64,000 nt of DNA from Phymatolithon calcareum (Eukaryota; Rhodophyta; Florideophyceae; Hapalidiales): positions 2,418,001 to 2,482,000 of the forward strand of contig OZ345361.1 in the NCBI GenBank assembly GCA_977006965.1. The letters run 5' to 3'. The notes beneath the pieces were generated by a model that did no database searches, had not been told where the DNA came from, and worked only from the letters and a program-made list of their open reading frames with translations. Each line of letters begins with the position of its first letter. Position 1 is the stretch's first letter. Both the position numbers and the translations under genes were made by a program. Positions 10,677 through 20,934 of the stretch are shown here, piece after piece.

Positions 10677-11077
10677 TGCTAGCTGGGTAGGCCGCACTGC
10701 GTCCGCCGGCGGGAGACGCTGAGTCCGAGGAGAGGCGTGGGACAGGGCCAAAATAATTCGAGAGCGGGCTGTAATCGAGCGCGAGTGTACGGGTCGTGTA
10801 CGGGTCAGCGTGAGATTGTGCAGTACAAGTATGCGAAGGGCGGTCCACCTACGCTTCACATGTGCTGTAGGTACGTTTTTCGTCCCAATTCGTTGGTACA
10901 CACACAATTCCAGGGGTAGGCAATATGACAATAGAACACGTGTCATTCCGTCCTCTCGAGATTTTATCACGTTTGCATCTCCACTGGTCGTGCGGTGGGG
11001 ACGCTGACCTCCGCAACGGGGAATGAGTGCATCAGGTCTGCACTCGCTTTCAGCTTCGCCTGTAAGACGAAATTCCC
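10677..11077. promoter_or_regulatory. Divergent intergenic region between copine-like gene and AsnRS
   Basis: About 400 bp between divergent genes. The frame upstream of 10676 stays open on the minus strand, so an N-terminally longer copine-like form cannot be excluded. No clear promoter element was recognised. Confidence 0.35.
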
Positions 11078-12721
11078 ATGGATCTCGCTTTCGCGCCCAC
11101 TGTCCCATTACTTCGAGCGGCGCGAGCTGCTGCGCTAGTGTCCCAAAGGCCATTCCTGGCCGCGTTGTGCCGATCTCGTGCATTCACGGCCACTGCATGT
11201 ACATCGCCACCGTCCGCCCCGTCGTCCCCGCCTTGCGTGCCCTCGGTGGCGTCCTCACTTCCCAAAGCGTCTCCGGCGGTAAGATGGCGTGTTCGTGCAG
11301 TACATGAGGCGGCAGAGACTGTTGTGGGTCGAACACTTATCGTGAAGGGATGGGTGCGTACCGTTCGCGATCAGAAGCAGTTTGCATTCGTTGATGTAAA
11401 CGACGGATCGTCGCTCGCCGGTCTACAGGTGGTTATCGATGCAGATAGTCCTGCTTTCAGTGAGGTCTCCCGCCTTACCACAGGGTGCTCTGTGTCGGCA
11501 ACCGGGGAAATCGTTGCCAGTCTTGGCAAAGGGCAAGCCGTTGAAATGAAAGCGACGGATTTGCATGTAATTGGCGAATGTGATGCTTCGTATCCATTGC
11601 AAAAGAAGCGGCATTCGCTGGAGTTTTTGCGAGGTATTGCACACCTCCGCGCTCGGACTAACTCCATCGGCGCGATGAGCAGGGTTCGAAGCGCGTTGGC
11701 GGTGGCCACTCATGACTTTTTTGCGAGCAATGGTTTTGTGTACTTGCATGCCCCAATTATAACTGCGTCGGACTGCGAGGGTGCTGGTGAGATGTTCCGG
11801 GTCACCACCGCAATTCCTCAGAGTGGTCTTGTAGCCGACATTCCTGTCCAGCAGGATGGCGGGAAGGAGGCGACGGTGAATTTTGAAAAGGACTTTTTTG
11901 ATCGACCGTCGTTCTTGACCGTGTCAGGACAGCTCTCTGCGGAGACCTATGCATGTGCCTTGAGTGATGTATACACGTTTGGTCCGACTTTTCGTGCTGA
12001 AAATAGCAACACTTCTCGCCATTTAGCAGAATTTTGGATGATCGAGCCGGAGATGGCATTTGCATCTCTTGAAGATGCTATGGGAAACGCAGAAGCGTTT
12101 ATCAAACACACGGTGTCGGCAGCTCTCTCAAAATGCGCCGCAGATTTGGCCTTTTTTGATCGGTTTGTTCAGAAAGGTCTTTTGGAAAAACTGCAAGTAG
12201 TCCAAGAGCAACCATTTGGAAGAATTTCGTACACTGAAGCTGTTGAACTGCTGCAAAAGGCGAACAAGCCCAACAAAAAGGGTAAGAAACGGTTTGAGTT
12301 TCCTGTGGAATGGGGCTGCGACTTGCAATCAGAGCATGAACGATATCTCGCCGAGGAACATTTCAAGGGGCCCGTCTTTGTCTACAACTATCCAAGTGCC
12401 ATCAAGGCGTTTTATATGCGGGGAAACGAATCTGATGCAGGCAAGACTGTGCAAGCGATGGATCTCCTGGTCCCGAGTATCGGCGAGCTCATCGGAGGTA
12501 GTGCGCGCGAGGACCGTCTGAATGTTTTGGAGCAAAAGATTGTTGAGAACGGTTTGGACCCCAGAGCGTACTGGTGGTATTTGGATCTGCGCCGATATGG
12601 ATCAGTACCACATGCAGGGTATGGCCTTGGTTTTGAACGATTAGTGCAGTTTGTAACAGGCATGGAAAACATCCGCGACGTGATTCCATTCCCACGATAT
12701 CCAGGGAGCGCAGAGTTCTAG
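11078..12721 (+). CDS. Asparaginyl-tRNA synthetase, organellar (bacterial-type)
   Basis: Charges tRNA-Asn with asparagine; this bacterial/organellar form serves mitochondria and/or plastids. The 547-residue protein opens with an Ala/Arg/Ser-rich leader (residues 1-~65). An OB-fold anticodon-binding domain follows ([23 protein letters not shown]). The class II catalytic core contains [19 protein letters not shown] (motif 1 region), [28 protein letters not shown] (motif 2) and [15 protein letters not shown] (motif 3), ending [15 protein letters not shown], the standard AsnRS C-terminus. GQLSAETYA marks AsnRS against AspRS. A low-complexity lysine-rich insert ([13 protein letters not shown]) sits mid-core, as in other AsnRS. 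No intron. The dual leader suggests import into one or both organelles, which the sequence alone cannot settle. Confidence 0.95.
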   Translation: MDLAFAPTVPLLRAARAAALVSQRPFLAALCRSRAFTATACTSPPSAPSSPPCVPSVASSLPKASPAVRWRVRAVHEAAETVVGRTLIVKGWVRTVRDQKQFAFVDVNDGSSLAGLQVVIDADSPAFSEVSRLTTGCSVSATGEIVASLGKGQAVEMKATDLHVIGECDASYPLQKKRHSLEFLRGIAHLRARTNSIGAMSRVRSALAVATHDFFASNGFVYLHAPIITASDCEGAGEMFRVTTAIPQSGLVADIPVQQDGGKEATVNFEKDFFDRPSFLTVSGQLSAETYACALSDVYTFGPTFRAENSNTSRHLAEFWMIEPEMAFASLEDAMGNAEAFIKHTVSAALSKCAADLAFFDRFVQKGLLEKLQVVQEQPFGRISYTEAVELLQKANKPNKKGKKRFEFPVEWGCDLQSEHERYLAEEHFKGPVFVYNYPSAIKAFYMRGNESDAGKTVQAMDLLVPSIGELIGGSAREDRLNVLEQKIVENGLDPRAYWWYLDLRRYGSVPHAGYGLGFERLVQFVTGMENIRDVIPFPRYPGSAEF

Positions 12722-12734
12722 TCAGGCTCTGTCT

Positions 12735-13206
12735 TTAATGCATTATCGCTGTAATCTCGATGTCTATATGACCCGGGATGTGTTTAAACTCGCCCATGCA
12801 CTCCGCCGCGCCGATCCACCGCTCTCGAAGGACTTGGACCACCCTTTGAGGTCGACCCGAGGACCTGGGATGTGGCGAAACCTCCCCCGCGCGCATCTGC
12901 ACGCGGAAGATGACCGGGGTGTCGTAAACTCCCTGACGCGTAATGCGCGATGAAGATACCAATGTCGAAGGCATTGGGTGAACCTACGACACAGGCACGA
13001 GAATCCGGGACGTCGCTAAATTCCCCCGTGTACACTTTAGCGCCTTGCGCTACGAATCCACTTCTGAAGACTTTCCAACAGGAAGTTTTCAACTTGGCAA
13101 TATCGTGATAGGTAATGCGATATTTTGTAACGTATGATGATACTGCAACTAGATAGCCGATCAAATCTCCTGCATTGCCGACAGTCACGCAATACGCTTC
13201 TAGCAA
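12735..13206 (-). pseudogene. Possible two-frame unknown gene or pseudogene
   Basis: Two overlapping minus-strand frames look coding in turn. The upstream one (from 13206) reads MLEAYCVTVGNAGDLIGY and, further on, GAKVYTGEFSDVPDS. The downstream one (12974-12735) has GVYDTPVIFRVQMRAG and GEFKHIPGHIDIEI. They could join by a frameshift or a very short intron near 12955-12980. I recognise no family. It is convergent with AsnRS, 13 bp away. Weak evidence; chance overlap is possible. Confidence 0.25.
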
Positions 13207-13799
13207 TTAGTCCAGATCATCCGACCTTCATTTTCCATGATCGCTATCAAGCACAGTTTATGGTCCTAGCAACCGCTTGATTATGTAACAGACTGAGGTG
13301 CGACGATGCAAACCCTCCGTCTCAGTTTCAAAATTATTAGAGGTTGTTGAAGCGTATGTCTAATAGGCATGCATCACCTTCCCTGGATTCAACGTATCCA
13401 GGTTTACAAGAAACAATCATCAGTATTATAGCAAACGAAGTCCAAATCGCGTGATCTTACACAACGCATAATGCATTTGTCTGGTGATCAGGTCATTCTG
13501 CCCAAAAAAGTTTTAGAATGTCCATGCAGACCATGTCAATTGTGCCGCGTGCGCTGCCTCCGGAGGTCACTGGCGGGTGTCAGAGAGATCGGCAACAGAA
13601 GGAGACAGTTCCCGAGTGCAGCAAGAGAACTGTCTTCGATTTCCAGACGTTGCACTTACGCCGTATGTGTCGTCCAACTGGTCTTCGTCTCATCGCTGTG
13701 TTGAATGTGCAAAGTCGAAAAGGGATTGTTCGACTGATATGAGTAGAACATTATGATTATGTTTTTATGTGCCCCGTGTTGCAACCGGAGACACATTGT
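13207..13799. other. Gene-free interval
   Basis: Only short, unrelated reading frames on both strands; no recognised motif, repeat or RNA gene. Confidence 0.4.
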
Positions 13800-14110
13800 G
13801 AGTAGGCTCCTGTGGCAGGAAACGACCGGGGGATGAGCTAATGGTAACAATTAATCTCACACCTGCCGAGGAGCGGACAACTGCTCAAGCCGGGGACCTG
13901 ACAGGGCATAAGTAGGGAGAAAAGATTGGGAGACGAAAGGAAAAAAGGGGGGACCTCTGGGAGAGGGAATTAAAAGCTCTTTCGATTGAGGAAGGTCACA
14001 TCCGGAGTCTGTGGTACGTTCTGCGCGAGCTCGGTGCCTCGCGAGAGCGTCTGCGATTGCCACTGGCTTCTCGGAGGTCAAGCTCCTCCGCCGTCACGCT
14101 TGGCCTTTAA
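13800..14110 (+). repeat. LTR-like remnant related to the copia LTR at 23.6 kb
   Basis: Around 13935-14100 the order of elements matches the LTR of the intact copia element: an A-run and G-run, then CACATCCGGAGT, a TACGTT block, GAGCTCGGTGCCTCGCGAG, a CGATTGC block and a TCGGAG...CTCCGCCG stem-loop. The flanks diverge and no internal element sequence is attached, so this is probably a solo LTR or fragment of a related, older family member. Exact ends were not resolved. Confidence 0.5.
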
Positions 14111-14393
14111 CGCGCTGCCAAATCTTTTGCTTTGATGCTGCTTTTCGAAGGCTTTGTTCTTCAGAGAAGCCAGTTGGACTTTATATGCCATAGTTCCTTG
14201 AATAAGTCCACTCTCAATGCTGCAAATCTGGAAAATATTATGTTGATCAGTTTCGAGATGTCCTGTGCTGTATAGCTTGCCTACCTCCAATTAGTGCAAA
14301 CAAGTTTTTCTCTCTTTGGACACCTGATTTCAGATAACGCTCTCCTCTTCCTAGCTAGGAAATAGGGATATTCTTGGTCCATCTGGGGAAAAC

Positions 14394-14763
14394 CTAAGAG
14401 TTAGGTGTTTGATTCTCGAGATAATGGCTAGGTTTTGATATGATTCCTATAATTCCGACAGCAGCGCTTCCAGACACTTTAATAGCGACATCAGCAAGTG
14501 CCCAACCGAGCGATGTAAGATAACTCGAAAGCCCAGTAATAAGAGGTGAATATTTCGCCCAGATGCCCACCGTAGTAGTGATTTGGAATTTCTCTGGACT
14601 TCGAGTAAGCACAATCCAGAAACAGAGTACAAACCGATTGAAATGAACATAGCGAAGGGGAGGTATTGACGGTACGCTTCAATATGCCAATCGGATGCCA
14701 GGATCGGATGTTCTGGTTCATACGAAAACTTAATGTCCACTTACAAGGCAGGTTCTCCAACAC
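14394..14763 (-). other. Overlapping hydrophobic ORFs of uncertain status
   Basis: Three minus-strand frames overlap here. One reads PFAMFISIGLYSVSGLCLLEV and another WAKYSPLITGLSSYLTSLGWALADV, both membrane-like. They could be parts of a frameshifted membrane protein gene just 3' of the TPR remnants. No family recognised. Confidence 0.2.
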
Positions 14764-14769
14764 CTAGAA

Positions 14770-16650
14770 TTGGCCAACTTTCGCGGCAGAACACCTCCTC
14801 CTCCTCCAAAACGCCTTTAGATTCCACTGTAGTGTGAATCGTTCCGTTGGGGCTTACAGCGTCGACCAGGAATGTGCTACCCACAGTAATTACAATTACC
14901 TACACGATAGGATAATTAGCTTCTTTTTTTTGCTCTGCGACGTCGTCGTGCTACTATGCCACGTTCGACGACCCTCTACAGTAAAGGGGGCAAGCACCCC
15001 AGGACGGAAGTTTTCGTGCATTCATCTATAATGGTTCCCTAAACTACCGCTCCTAAGGTCGCTTCACACCCCATTCTTTTCGTCCCCTCTTGTTCTATCT
15101 TCTTCCTTCGCATCCTGATTGTTTCGCACCCGTTTGCAGTCCGGGTTTGCCCTGCCATTATACTACATCGACCACTCCGCGCATCTGGTGCAGCCACACC
15201 GCGATTTCCGGACGCACGGCATATTCTCCATGGACGGCAGGCTGCATTAGCAGGCTTTCGCGATGCAGCTCCTCAGCCTCCCTCAAAACGCCTTTGGTTT
15301 CCATCACCCAGACAAGATTTCTCAGCGAAGCCGCGATATCTCAATGCACGCCGCAGGCATTCGCGTTATAGTTCCTCCACCTCGTCCAAAACGCCTTTAG
15401 TTTCCCCACTCCGCCCAAGTGGTGCAACAATGCGGCGATTTCTAGATGCACAGCATCTTATCCATGGACGGCATTCTTCATGCGCTGACTTTCGCGGTAA
15501 AGCTCCTCCGCCTCGTCCAAAAGGCCTTTGGCTCTCATCACCCAGCCAAGTTTGCCCAGCGGAACCGCGATGTCTCGATTCACGGCATCTTCTCCATGGA
15601 CGGCACGCTTCATTCGCAGGCTTTCGTTATAAAGCTCCTCCGCATCGTCCAAAACGCCTTTAGCTTCCATCACTCCGCCCAGCTGGTGGAGCGACGCCGC
15701 GATACTTGGATGCACAGCATCTTCTCCGTGGAGGACACGGTCCATTCGCAGGTTTTCGCTCTAAAGCTCCTCCGCCTCGTCTAAAACGCCTTTAGCTTCC
15801 ATCACTCCGCCGAGATTGCCCAGCGAAACCGCGATACCTGGATGCACAGCATCTTCTCCGTGGAGGACACGGTCCATTCGCAGGCTTTCGCGCTAAAGCT
15901 CCTCCGCCTCGTCTAAAACGCCTTTAGCTTCCATCATTCCGCCGAGATTGCCCAGCGAAACCGCGATACCTGGATGCACAGCATCTTCTCCGTGGAGGAC
16001 ACGCTTCATTCGCAGGCTTTCGCTATAAAGCTCCTCCGCCTCGTCCAAGACGTCTTTAGCTTTCATCACTCCGCCCAGCTGGTGGAACGGCGCTGCGACA
16101 CTTGGATGCACAGCATCTTCTTCGTGGACGGCACGCTTCATTCGCAAGCTTTCGCTATAAAGCTCCTCCGCATCGTCCAAAACGCCTTTAGCTTCCATCA
16201 CTCCGCCCAGCTGATGGAGCGACGCCGCGATACTTGGATGCACAGCATCTTCTCCGTGGAGGACACGGTCCATTCGCAGGCTTTCGCGCTAAAGCTCCTC
16301 CGCCTCGTCTAAAACGCCTTTAGCTTCCATCACTCCGCCGAGATTGCCCAGCGAAACCGCGATACCTGGATGCACAGCATCTTCTCCGTGGAGGACACGC
16401 TTCATTCGCAGGCTTTCGCTATAAAGCTCCTCCGCCTCGTCTAAAACGCCTTTAGCTTCCATCACTCCGCCGAGATTGCCCAGCGAAGCCGCGATACCTG
16501 GATGCACAGCATCTTCTCCGTGGAGGACAAGGTCCATCCGCAGGCTTTCGCTATAAAGCTCCTCCGCATCGTCCAAAACGCCTTTAGCTTCCATCACTCC
16601 GCCCAGCTGATGGAGCGACGCCGCGATACTTGGATGCACAGCATGTGAGC
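14770..16650 (-). repeat. Tandem 126-bp repeat array encoding 42-residue TPR (kinesin-light-chain-type) units
   Basis: At least nine well-kept units lie between about 15500 and 16650; degenerate units continue to about 15160 and an isolated one to about 14780. Each unit is 126 bp and encodes a 42-residue tetratricopeptide of the TPR_10/TPR_12 type, with consensus core LGGVMEAKGVLDEAEELYSES. Two subtypes alternate (SLHQLGG...LDDAEEL and SLGNLGG...LDEAEEL), which implies unequal exchange of multi-unit blocks. Units centred near 16289, 15893 and 15761 have TAG in place of the tyrosine TAT codon after EEL. A further stop lies at 15458. The array is the 3' part of the NB-ARC gene directly upstream. 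Confidence 0.88.
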
Positions 16651-18710
16651 GCGAAAACAAGTTTGGGCGCAAGTTCTCGAACGCCAAGTTTTCTATCTTC
16701 CCATGATACTAAGGGAAGCACTATGGAACAAAGATCATCAGCCTCCCTTGCTCGTCCGCTTGAAAGCAATAAATGAATCGCAAAATACGCAAGTGGCTCG
16801 AATTTGGTTGCAAACATCTCCACCGCAATCCGTCTGCTCACGTGTATCTGCTCTTTCACAACACTGACTGCATGAGGTAGCAGATATCGCATCGTTTCCA
16901 CATAAACACCAAGCAAAGAATTGAAATTAAATCCGTCCTCCTCTAGAACCTGCGATACGCACGTATGCACTGCTCGCAGCGCACGACTCTGACATGCACG
17001 ACGCTCTGTCCCCGCATCCGTTTGACCACAAAGTCGAATCCTTGTGTGCAGCTTGAAGACTGTATGTCTAGTTGTCCCACTCTCATTTTCCATCGTTAAC
17101 AGGGATGCGTCATTCACCAGTTCGAGCTTCGCAACGTTGAAATAAGGAAGATTGGAACTTTCACCCATCGACTCATCCCGATAACATTCCATTACGATGC
17201 GCTTCGTCCGACGCTCCGGAATGCCTCTGTCACCGAACATTGCAACCGCACGTAGGACACATCTCGAAAGCCGGTCCAACTTAGACATATTGACTTTCCA
17301 TGCGGTCCAAATCGCTCTTTGCTCCTCACGTACGCCATATGACTTCATTGCTTTGCGAAAGACTGACAACAAGTCTTCGTTTTTCCACTGTTTCTTGTAC
17401 ACCTCAACATATTCGGCAAATGTTATTCCCGCGCTTGCAATGTAGCTCCCAGCCTGCACCAGGGTTAAAGGAAGACCCGCGAGACCATAGATCTCCTTTC
17501 TTCCGCCAAGGTCGGCGAGTGCACGATACTCCTCGGGATCTTCATATTTTAGATGTTCCAGAACCGAGTATATCGCTGTATCGCGCTTGGCCCTCCTACT
17601 TTCCGCATGCTTGAATTTCAATAGTACAAGCATTGCGTCCTCCTCCTCTAACGGCGATAACTTCAGCATCTGCCCCTCTGCCAGTCCAGACCATAGCATG
17701 GGATCCCCCCGTCTTGAGGTCACGATCAGCCATCCGCACTCTCCTTCTGCTAATTTTGCTATCTCTCCGAGAACTTCAGCGGTCTCTTTATCGTCGGCGT
17801 TGTCCAAACAAAGCATCCAGCGACCTTCAACACTGTCCAGTGCTCGACGTAACGTCGCAATGACCGGTCCAACACTGGATCTGTCACTTTCAGGTAATTA
17901 AAACCAACCGAGTCGTTGCGCGAAATCTACCACTGACGAAAATATTTGAGCCTCGTTGCCCGCCACTGAGACCCAAAACGCACCACCAGGTACAAGCCCG
18001 TTCCTTCGCGCTGACTCGGCAAAAGACACCATCAACTGTGTCTTCCCAGCACCTCCATACTGAGTAATAGCAGCGCTTCCAAAGCGGTGCAATATTTTTT
18101 GCAATATCTCTCGTTCCTCGCCACGACCAACAAAGTATGGTGAGAGCATAAGCAAAACATCCCCATTATAACTACTGCTGCCAACATTGGCTAACGTTTG
18201 GTTCTTATCAATCTCCCTCTTCATTTCGTCGACAGCAACCTTGACGATCGCGACATCACCGGTATTCCGGATGGCGACCAATCTCTCGTGAAATGATTTT
18301 ACCTTCGACTCAGCATCGCTCACCATACTCGAGCTCATTGCTTGCCAAACTTTGCCTCGCATCAGTTGATATTCTATGCCTTCGAGAGTCTGCATGCACT
18401 CTTCCTGAAACTTGAAAACGGCTTCAAGGCGCAAGTCGTCGATTCCTGCCTCGGGATTCAGAACAGCAATTATGCTTTCCGATGCGGCCACCGATAGCGT
18501 TTCAAGCTCTGAGTTAAGTCTTGGCAGAATTTGGCGGCCGCGAGCTCCTTCAGACACCATGTGCGCGAGTCTTGCTCCAAGCGCTACCACCTGAAAAGCT
18601 GCGCCCACGACGGTAACACACTTGGCGACGTCGGCGACTTTTTCAGCCGTCTCCGCAACATTCGGCAGGCTTTCACGGAGTACCTTGACAATGATAGCCA
18701 CTGACTCCAT
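15160..18710 (-). pseudogene. NB-ARC/TPR STAND protein gene (NLR-like), disrupted
   Basis: STAND NTPases of this build act as ligand-sensing switches in immunity and self/non-self recognition in plants, fungi and bacteria. From the ATG at 18710 come a ~175-residue helical N-terminal domain, then YFVGRGEERE and a Walker A, QYGGAGKTQL, at residues ~217-226. Then come WMLCLDNADD (Walker B/kinase 2), GWLIVTSRRGD, GLAGLPLTLVQAGSYI (GLPL box), a winged-helix-like region and a TPR array. The frame is broken three ways: an in-frame TAA at about 17898-17900 (RLGWF-stop-LPESDRSSVG), a frameshift near 16640 at entry to the TPR units, and several in-frame TAG codons inside the array. It looks recently inactivated, since most of the frame is intact. 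A spliced or read-through product cannot be ruled out. A truncated 270-residue protein could still be made. Confidence 0.82.
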
Positions 18711-18722
18711 GAACTCTAGAAT

Positions 18723-19322
18723 TCAGCTTGCAGAATCCAGGGTATCGGCCAACTGTACAATGGGAGACCCTGAATCACTATCACTGCAGTGTGAAGTTCC
18801 AGCGGCGGCCGAGATAGGGGGAATGATCAAATGTCGTTTTGATGCAACTTGATAGCGAATAACACTGACAATCACGAGGACCGGGATATTGTTCGAAACT
18901 CTACTAGAAACAAGCGTTCTATATATCTCCATCAATGCCTTCCATGGCGCAATTCGGACTCGCAGAGTACTGCTCCAGTCACTTCTCTTACTCTCAAAGC
19001 TGGCGACGATGACGACGGTCTTTCTGCCGCGCACGACTGGGATACGTGAGGGTAGTCGACCGGATACGCAGAGCGGTGGACCTCCATCTGTGTCGCCTTG
19101 GAACGGGCGCACCGCATCTTCGACATGTTTCCAAGCGGCGTCTGTGGGAAGGCGGTCAAGTACGAGACACTCTTCGCAGCGAAAGTCCAACAGCGTGAGC
19201 GGGGCTTCCAAGTTGGCGGCATCCTTGACGTACTTCCAGCGCAGGGCGCTCGCGAAAGCAAGCCATGCTTTCCAGGGGCTGGCCTGTGTCGACCGCACGC
19301 TTTCCTCTGACTGGTAAACCAA
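18723..19322 (-). CDS. Unknown protein, copy 1 of a duplicated ORF, upstream of the NB-ARC gene
   Basis: 199 codons, no recognised family. The core, LTLLDFRCEECLVLDRLP through GRLPSRIPVVRGRK and the β-rich VVIVASFESKRSDWSS, ends in a Ser-rich tail. A second copy lies 849 bp away (19521-20150) with the same core and about 95% similar bases by eye. It ends in the same frame as the NB-ARC ORF, 12 nt before its ATG and separated by a single TGA. It could therefore be a detached N-terminal exon of the same locus, or an independent gene. The strong conservation between copies suggests recent duplication, not necessarily selection. Confidence 0.45.
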   Translation of the reverse strand: MVYQSEESVRSTQASPWKAWLAFASALRWKYVKDAANLEAPLTLLDFRCEECLVLDRLPTDAAWKHVEDAVRPFQGDTDGGPPLCVSGRLPSRIPVVRGRKTVVIVASFESKRSDWSSTLRVRIAPWKALMEIYRTLVSSRVSNNIPVLVIVSVIRYQVASKRHLIIPPISAAAGTSHCSDSDSGSPIVQLADTLDSAS

Positions 19323-19326
19323 GGCT

Positions 19327-19400
19327 TTCGAAAATAAATTTATAGCTGTAAATTTATTTCCGAATGCCTAGTGTCTTGTTCAGTAAACTAGACACTCGGC
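19327..19400. repeat. Two adjacent inverted repeats between the duplicated ORFs
   Basis: 19327-19364 is TTCGAAAATAAATTTA, a 6-nt spacer, then its near-complement. 19366-19400 has GCCTAGTGTCT paired with AGACACTCGGC. They sit at the junction between copy 1 and the inverted segment, and may mark a past foldback insertion or breakpoint. Confidence 0.6.
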
Positions 19401-19720
19401 GATCAAGTTGCATCAAAACGACATTTGATCATCCCCCCTGTCTCGGCTGCCGCTGGAACTTCGCACTGCAGTGATAGTGGTTCTGGGTCTCCCATTTTAG
19501 AATTGATCGATACCCTGGAATTATACTTGCGCTTTCCAGCTGGCCTGTGTCGACCGCACGTTTTTCTCTGACTGGTAAACCAAGGCCAGGGTATCGGCCC
19601 ATTGTAAAATGGAAGACCCAGAATTACTATCACTGCAGTGTGAAGTTCCCGCGGCGGCCGAGATAGGGGGAATGATCAAATGTTGTTTTGATGCAACTTG
19701 ATAGCGAATAGCTCTGGCAA
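19400..19720. repeat. Inverted repeat (~120-bp arms) made from the 3' part of the duplicated ORF
   Basis: 19400-19515 is the reverse complement of 19580-19705: both carry the block around CACTGCAGTGTGAAGTTCC...ATGATCAAATG in opposite orientation. The spacer between the arms (about 19516-19575) repeats sequence also present near 19265-19320 (CTGGCCTGTGTCGACCGCACG). A third copy of the arm is at about 18735-18860. This is a compound duplication-inversion. Confidence 0.75.
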
Positions 19721-20150
19721 CCACGAGGACCGGGACACCGCTCGAGACTCTACTAGAAACAAGCGTTCTATATATCTCCATCAATGCCTTCCATGGCGCA
19801 ATTCGGACTCGCAGAGTACTGCTCCAGTCACTTCTCTTACTCTCAAAGCTGGCGACGATGACGACGGCCTTTCTGCCGCGCACGACTGGGATACGTGAGG
19901 GTAGTCGACCGGAAGCGCAGAGCGGTGGACCTCCATCTGTGTTGCCTTGGAACGGGCGCACCGCATCTTCGATATGTTTCCAAGCTGCGTCTGTGGGAAG
20001 GCGGTCAAGTACGAGACACTCTTCGCAGCGAAAGTCCAACAGCGTGAGCGGGGCTTCCATTCGCAGTCGGCGACATGGCGGGGGAATATGTGCGGAAGTG
20101 TTCATTGACGAGTACTGATTCTCGGGCGCGAAAAAAATTACAGTGATCAC
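19521..20150 (-). CDS. Unknown protein, copy 2 of the duplicated ORF
   Basis: 209 codons. The core from about residue 31 (MEAPLTLLDFRCEECL) matches copy 1 closely to the Ser-rich tail, but both ends differ. The start (MITVIFFAPENQYSSM) and the end (LVYQSEKNVRSTQAS) are new, and the latter equals the beginning of copy 1 (MVYQSEESVRSTQAS). So the two copies are direct repeats in tandem with an inverted segment between them. No family recognised; possibly a gene fragment. Confidence 0.4.
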   Translation of the reverse strand: MITVIFFAPENQYSSMNTSAHIPPPCRRLRMEAPLTLLDFRCEECLVLDRLPTDAAWKHIEDAVRPFQGNTDGGPPLCASGRLPSRIPVVRGRKAVVIVASFESKRSDWSSTLRVRIAPWKALMEIYRTLVSSRVSSGVPVLVVARAIRYQVASKQHLIIPPISAAAGTSHCSDSNSGSSILQWADTLALVYQSEKNVRSTQASWKAQV

Positions 20151-20264
20151 CGTCTATTCGAAACAATCAGTAAATTTTACTGTAAGAAGGTTATCGAAAC
20201 TCAGGCCCCTTTGTGATATTTAATTTTGTACACGGCGCTCGAACTGGAGAACTGTAGCAGGGCC

Positions 20265-20684
20265 ATGGAAAGTCTTGTGGGAGAATACGATTCCGGAGAT
20301 TCTTCATCGGATAGAAGCCAAGAGGAGTCAGGCGACAAGGAAGAAACACAATCATGTGAAACGCAGATGAGGCATTTTCCTGATACAGCACGGAAGCAGG
20401 ATCTGGGTACTCCTGACGCCGTTGTACAAACCGCAAAACGGCGAAAGCTCGCTGAAAGCAGACCCCAGGTGGTGCCTCCTCCACCATTATCTCCGCCAAG
20501 AAGGAAATTTAATGAGAAGCAAATTCAGCCCGAGGGCAGAATTGAGTTATCGAAGCCGGCGGATGTCTCCAGCTCCCCCGCGCAAAAGTCGAGTGTTATA
20601 ATTCCTATTCAGTTGATGACAAAGAGGTCGAACGTACCGACAGAAGACCTTTCTGCGTTCGGCATGAGCGCTCGAAGGAAGTGA
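20265..20684 (+). CDS. Small acidic/Ser-rich, probably nuclear protein of unknown function
   Basis: 139 codons from ATG 20265 (152 from 20226). The start MESLVGEYDSGDSSSD is acidic and serine-rich. A basic patch, AKRRKLAESRP, suits a nuclear signal. A proline run (VVPPPPLSPPRRK) and a conserved-looking end, LMTKRSNVPTEDLSAFGMSARRK, follow. The 'S-N-V-x-T-E-D' type ending looks like that of small RNA-processing or nuclear proteins, but I cannot name one. Low complexity, but the biased composition is unlike its transposon-rich neighbours. Confidence 0.5.
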   Translation: MESLVGEYDSGDSSSDRSQEESGDKEETQSCETQMRHFPDTARKQDLGTPDAVVQTAKRRKLAESRPQVVPPPPLSPPRRKFNEKQIQPEGRIELSKPADVSSSPAQKSSVIIPIQLMTKRSNVPTEDLSAFGMSARRK

Positions 20685-20934
20685 TTGTGCACCGCTTTAC
20701 GGAATATGATCTGGAAAATAGGCGGGTGTAGATATTCAACGTCTTGCGCGCGTCTGGGATGCAAGGGCAGGTATGAATTTGTGCGTTCTTTTCGATTCTA
20801 AATTGGCGAGGCCTGATTTTCTTACTTCTTTAAAGATACTCTCTGTTTTTGGATTGACTAAAAGCCGTTTATTGCCTCCAAAGACTGCAAAGTTCCTCCA
20901 ATTGTAAACAAGAGTTAAGAGAAATTCGCAGGCA

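Noticed and set aside
10677-11183. N-terminal 169 codons of the copine-like frame
   Set aside because: They overlap the divergent AsnRS start and show no structure; a start at 10676 is preferred.
15458-16650. Regular 126-bp repeats resembling a CRISPR-like array
   Set aside because: There are no unique spacers; the repeats are contiguous and code for TPR units in one frame.
15458-16650. TAG reassigned to tyrosine (alternative genetic code)
   Set aside because: All housekeeping genes in the window use standard stops, and the array has other breaks, so pseudogenisation explains the TAG codons.
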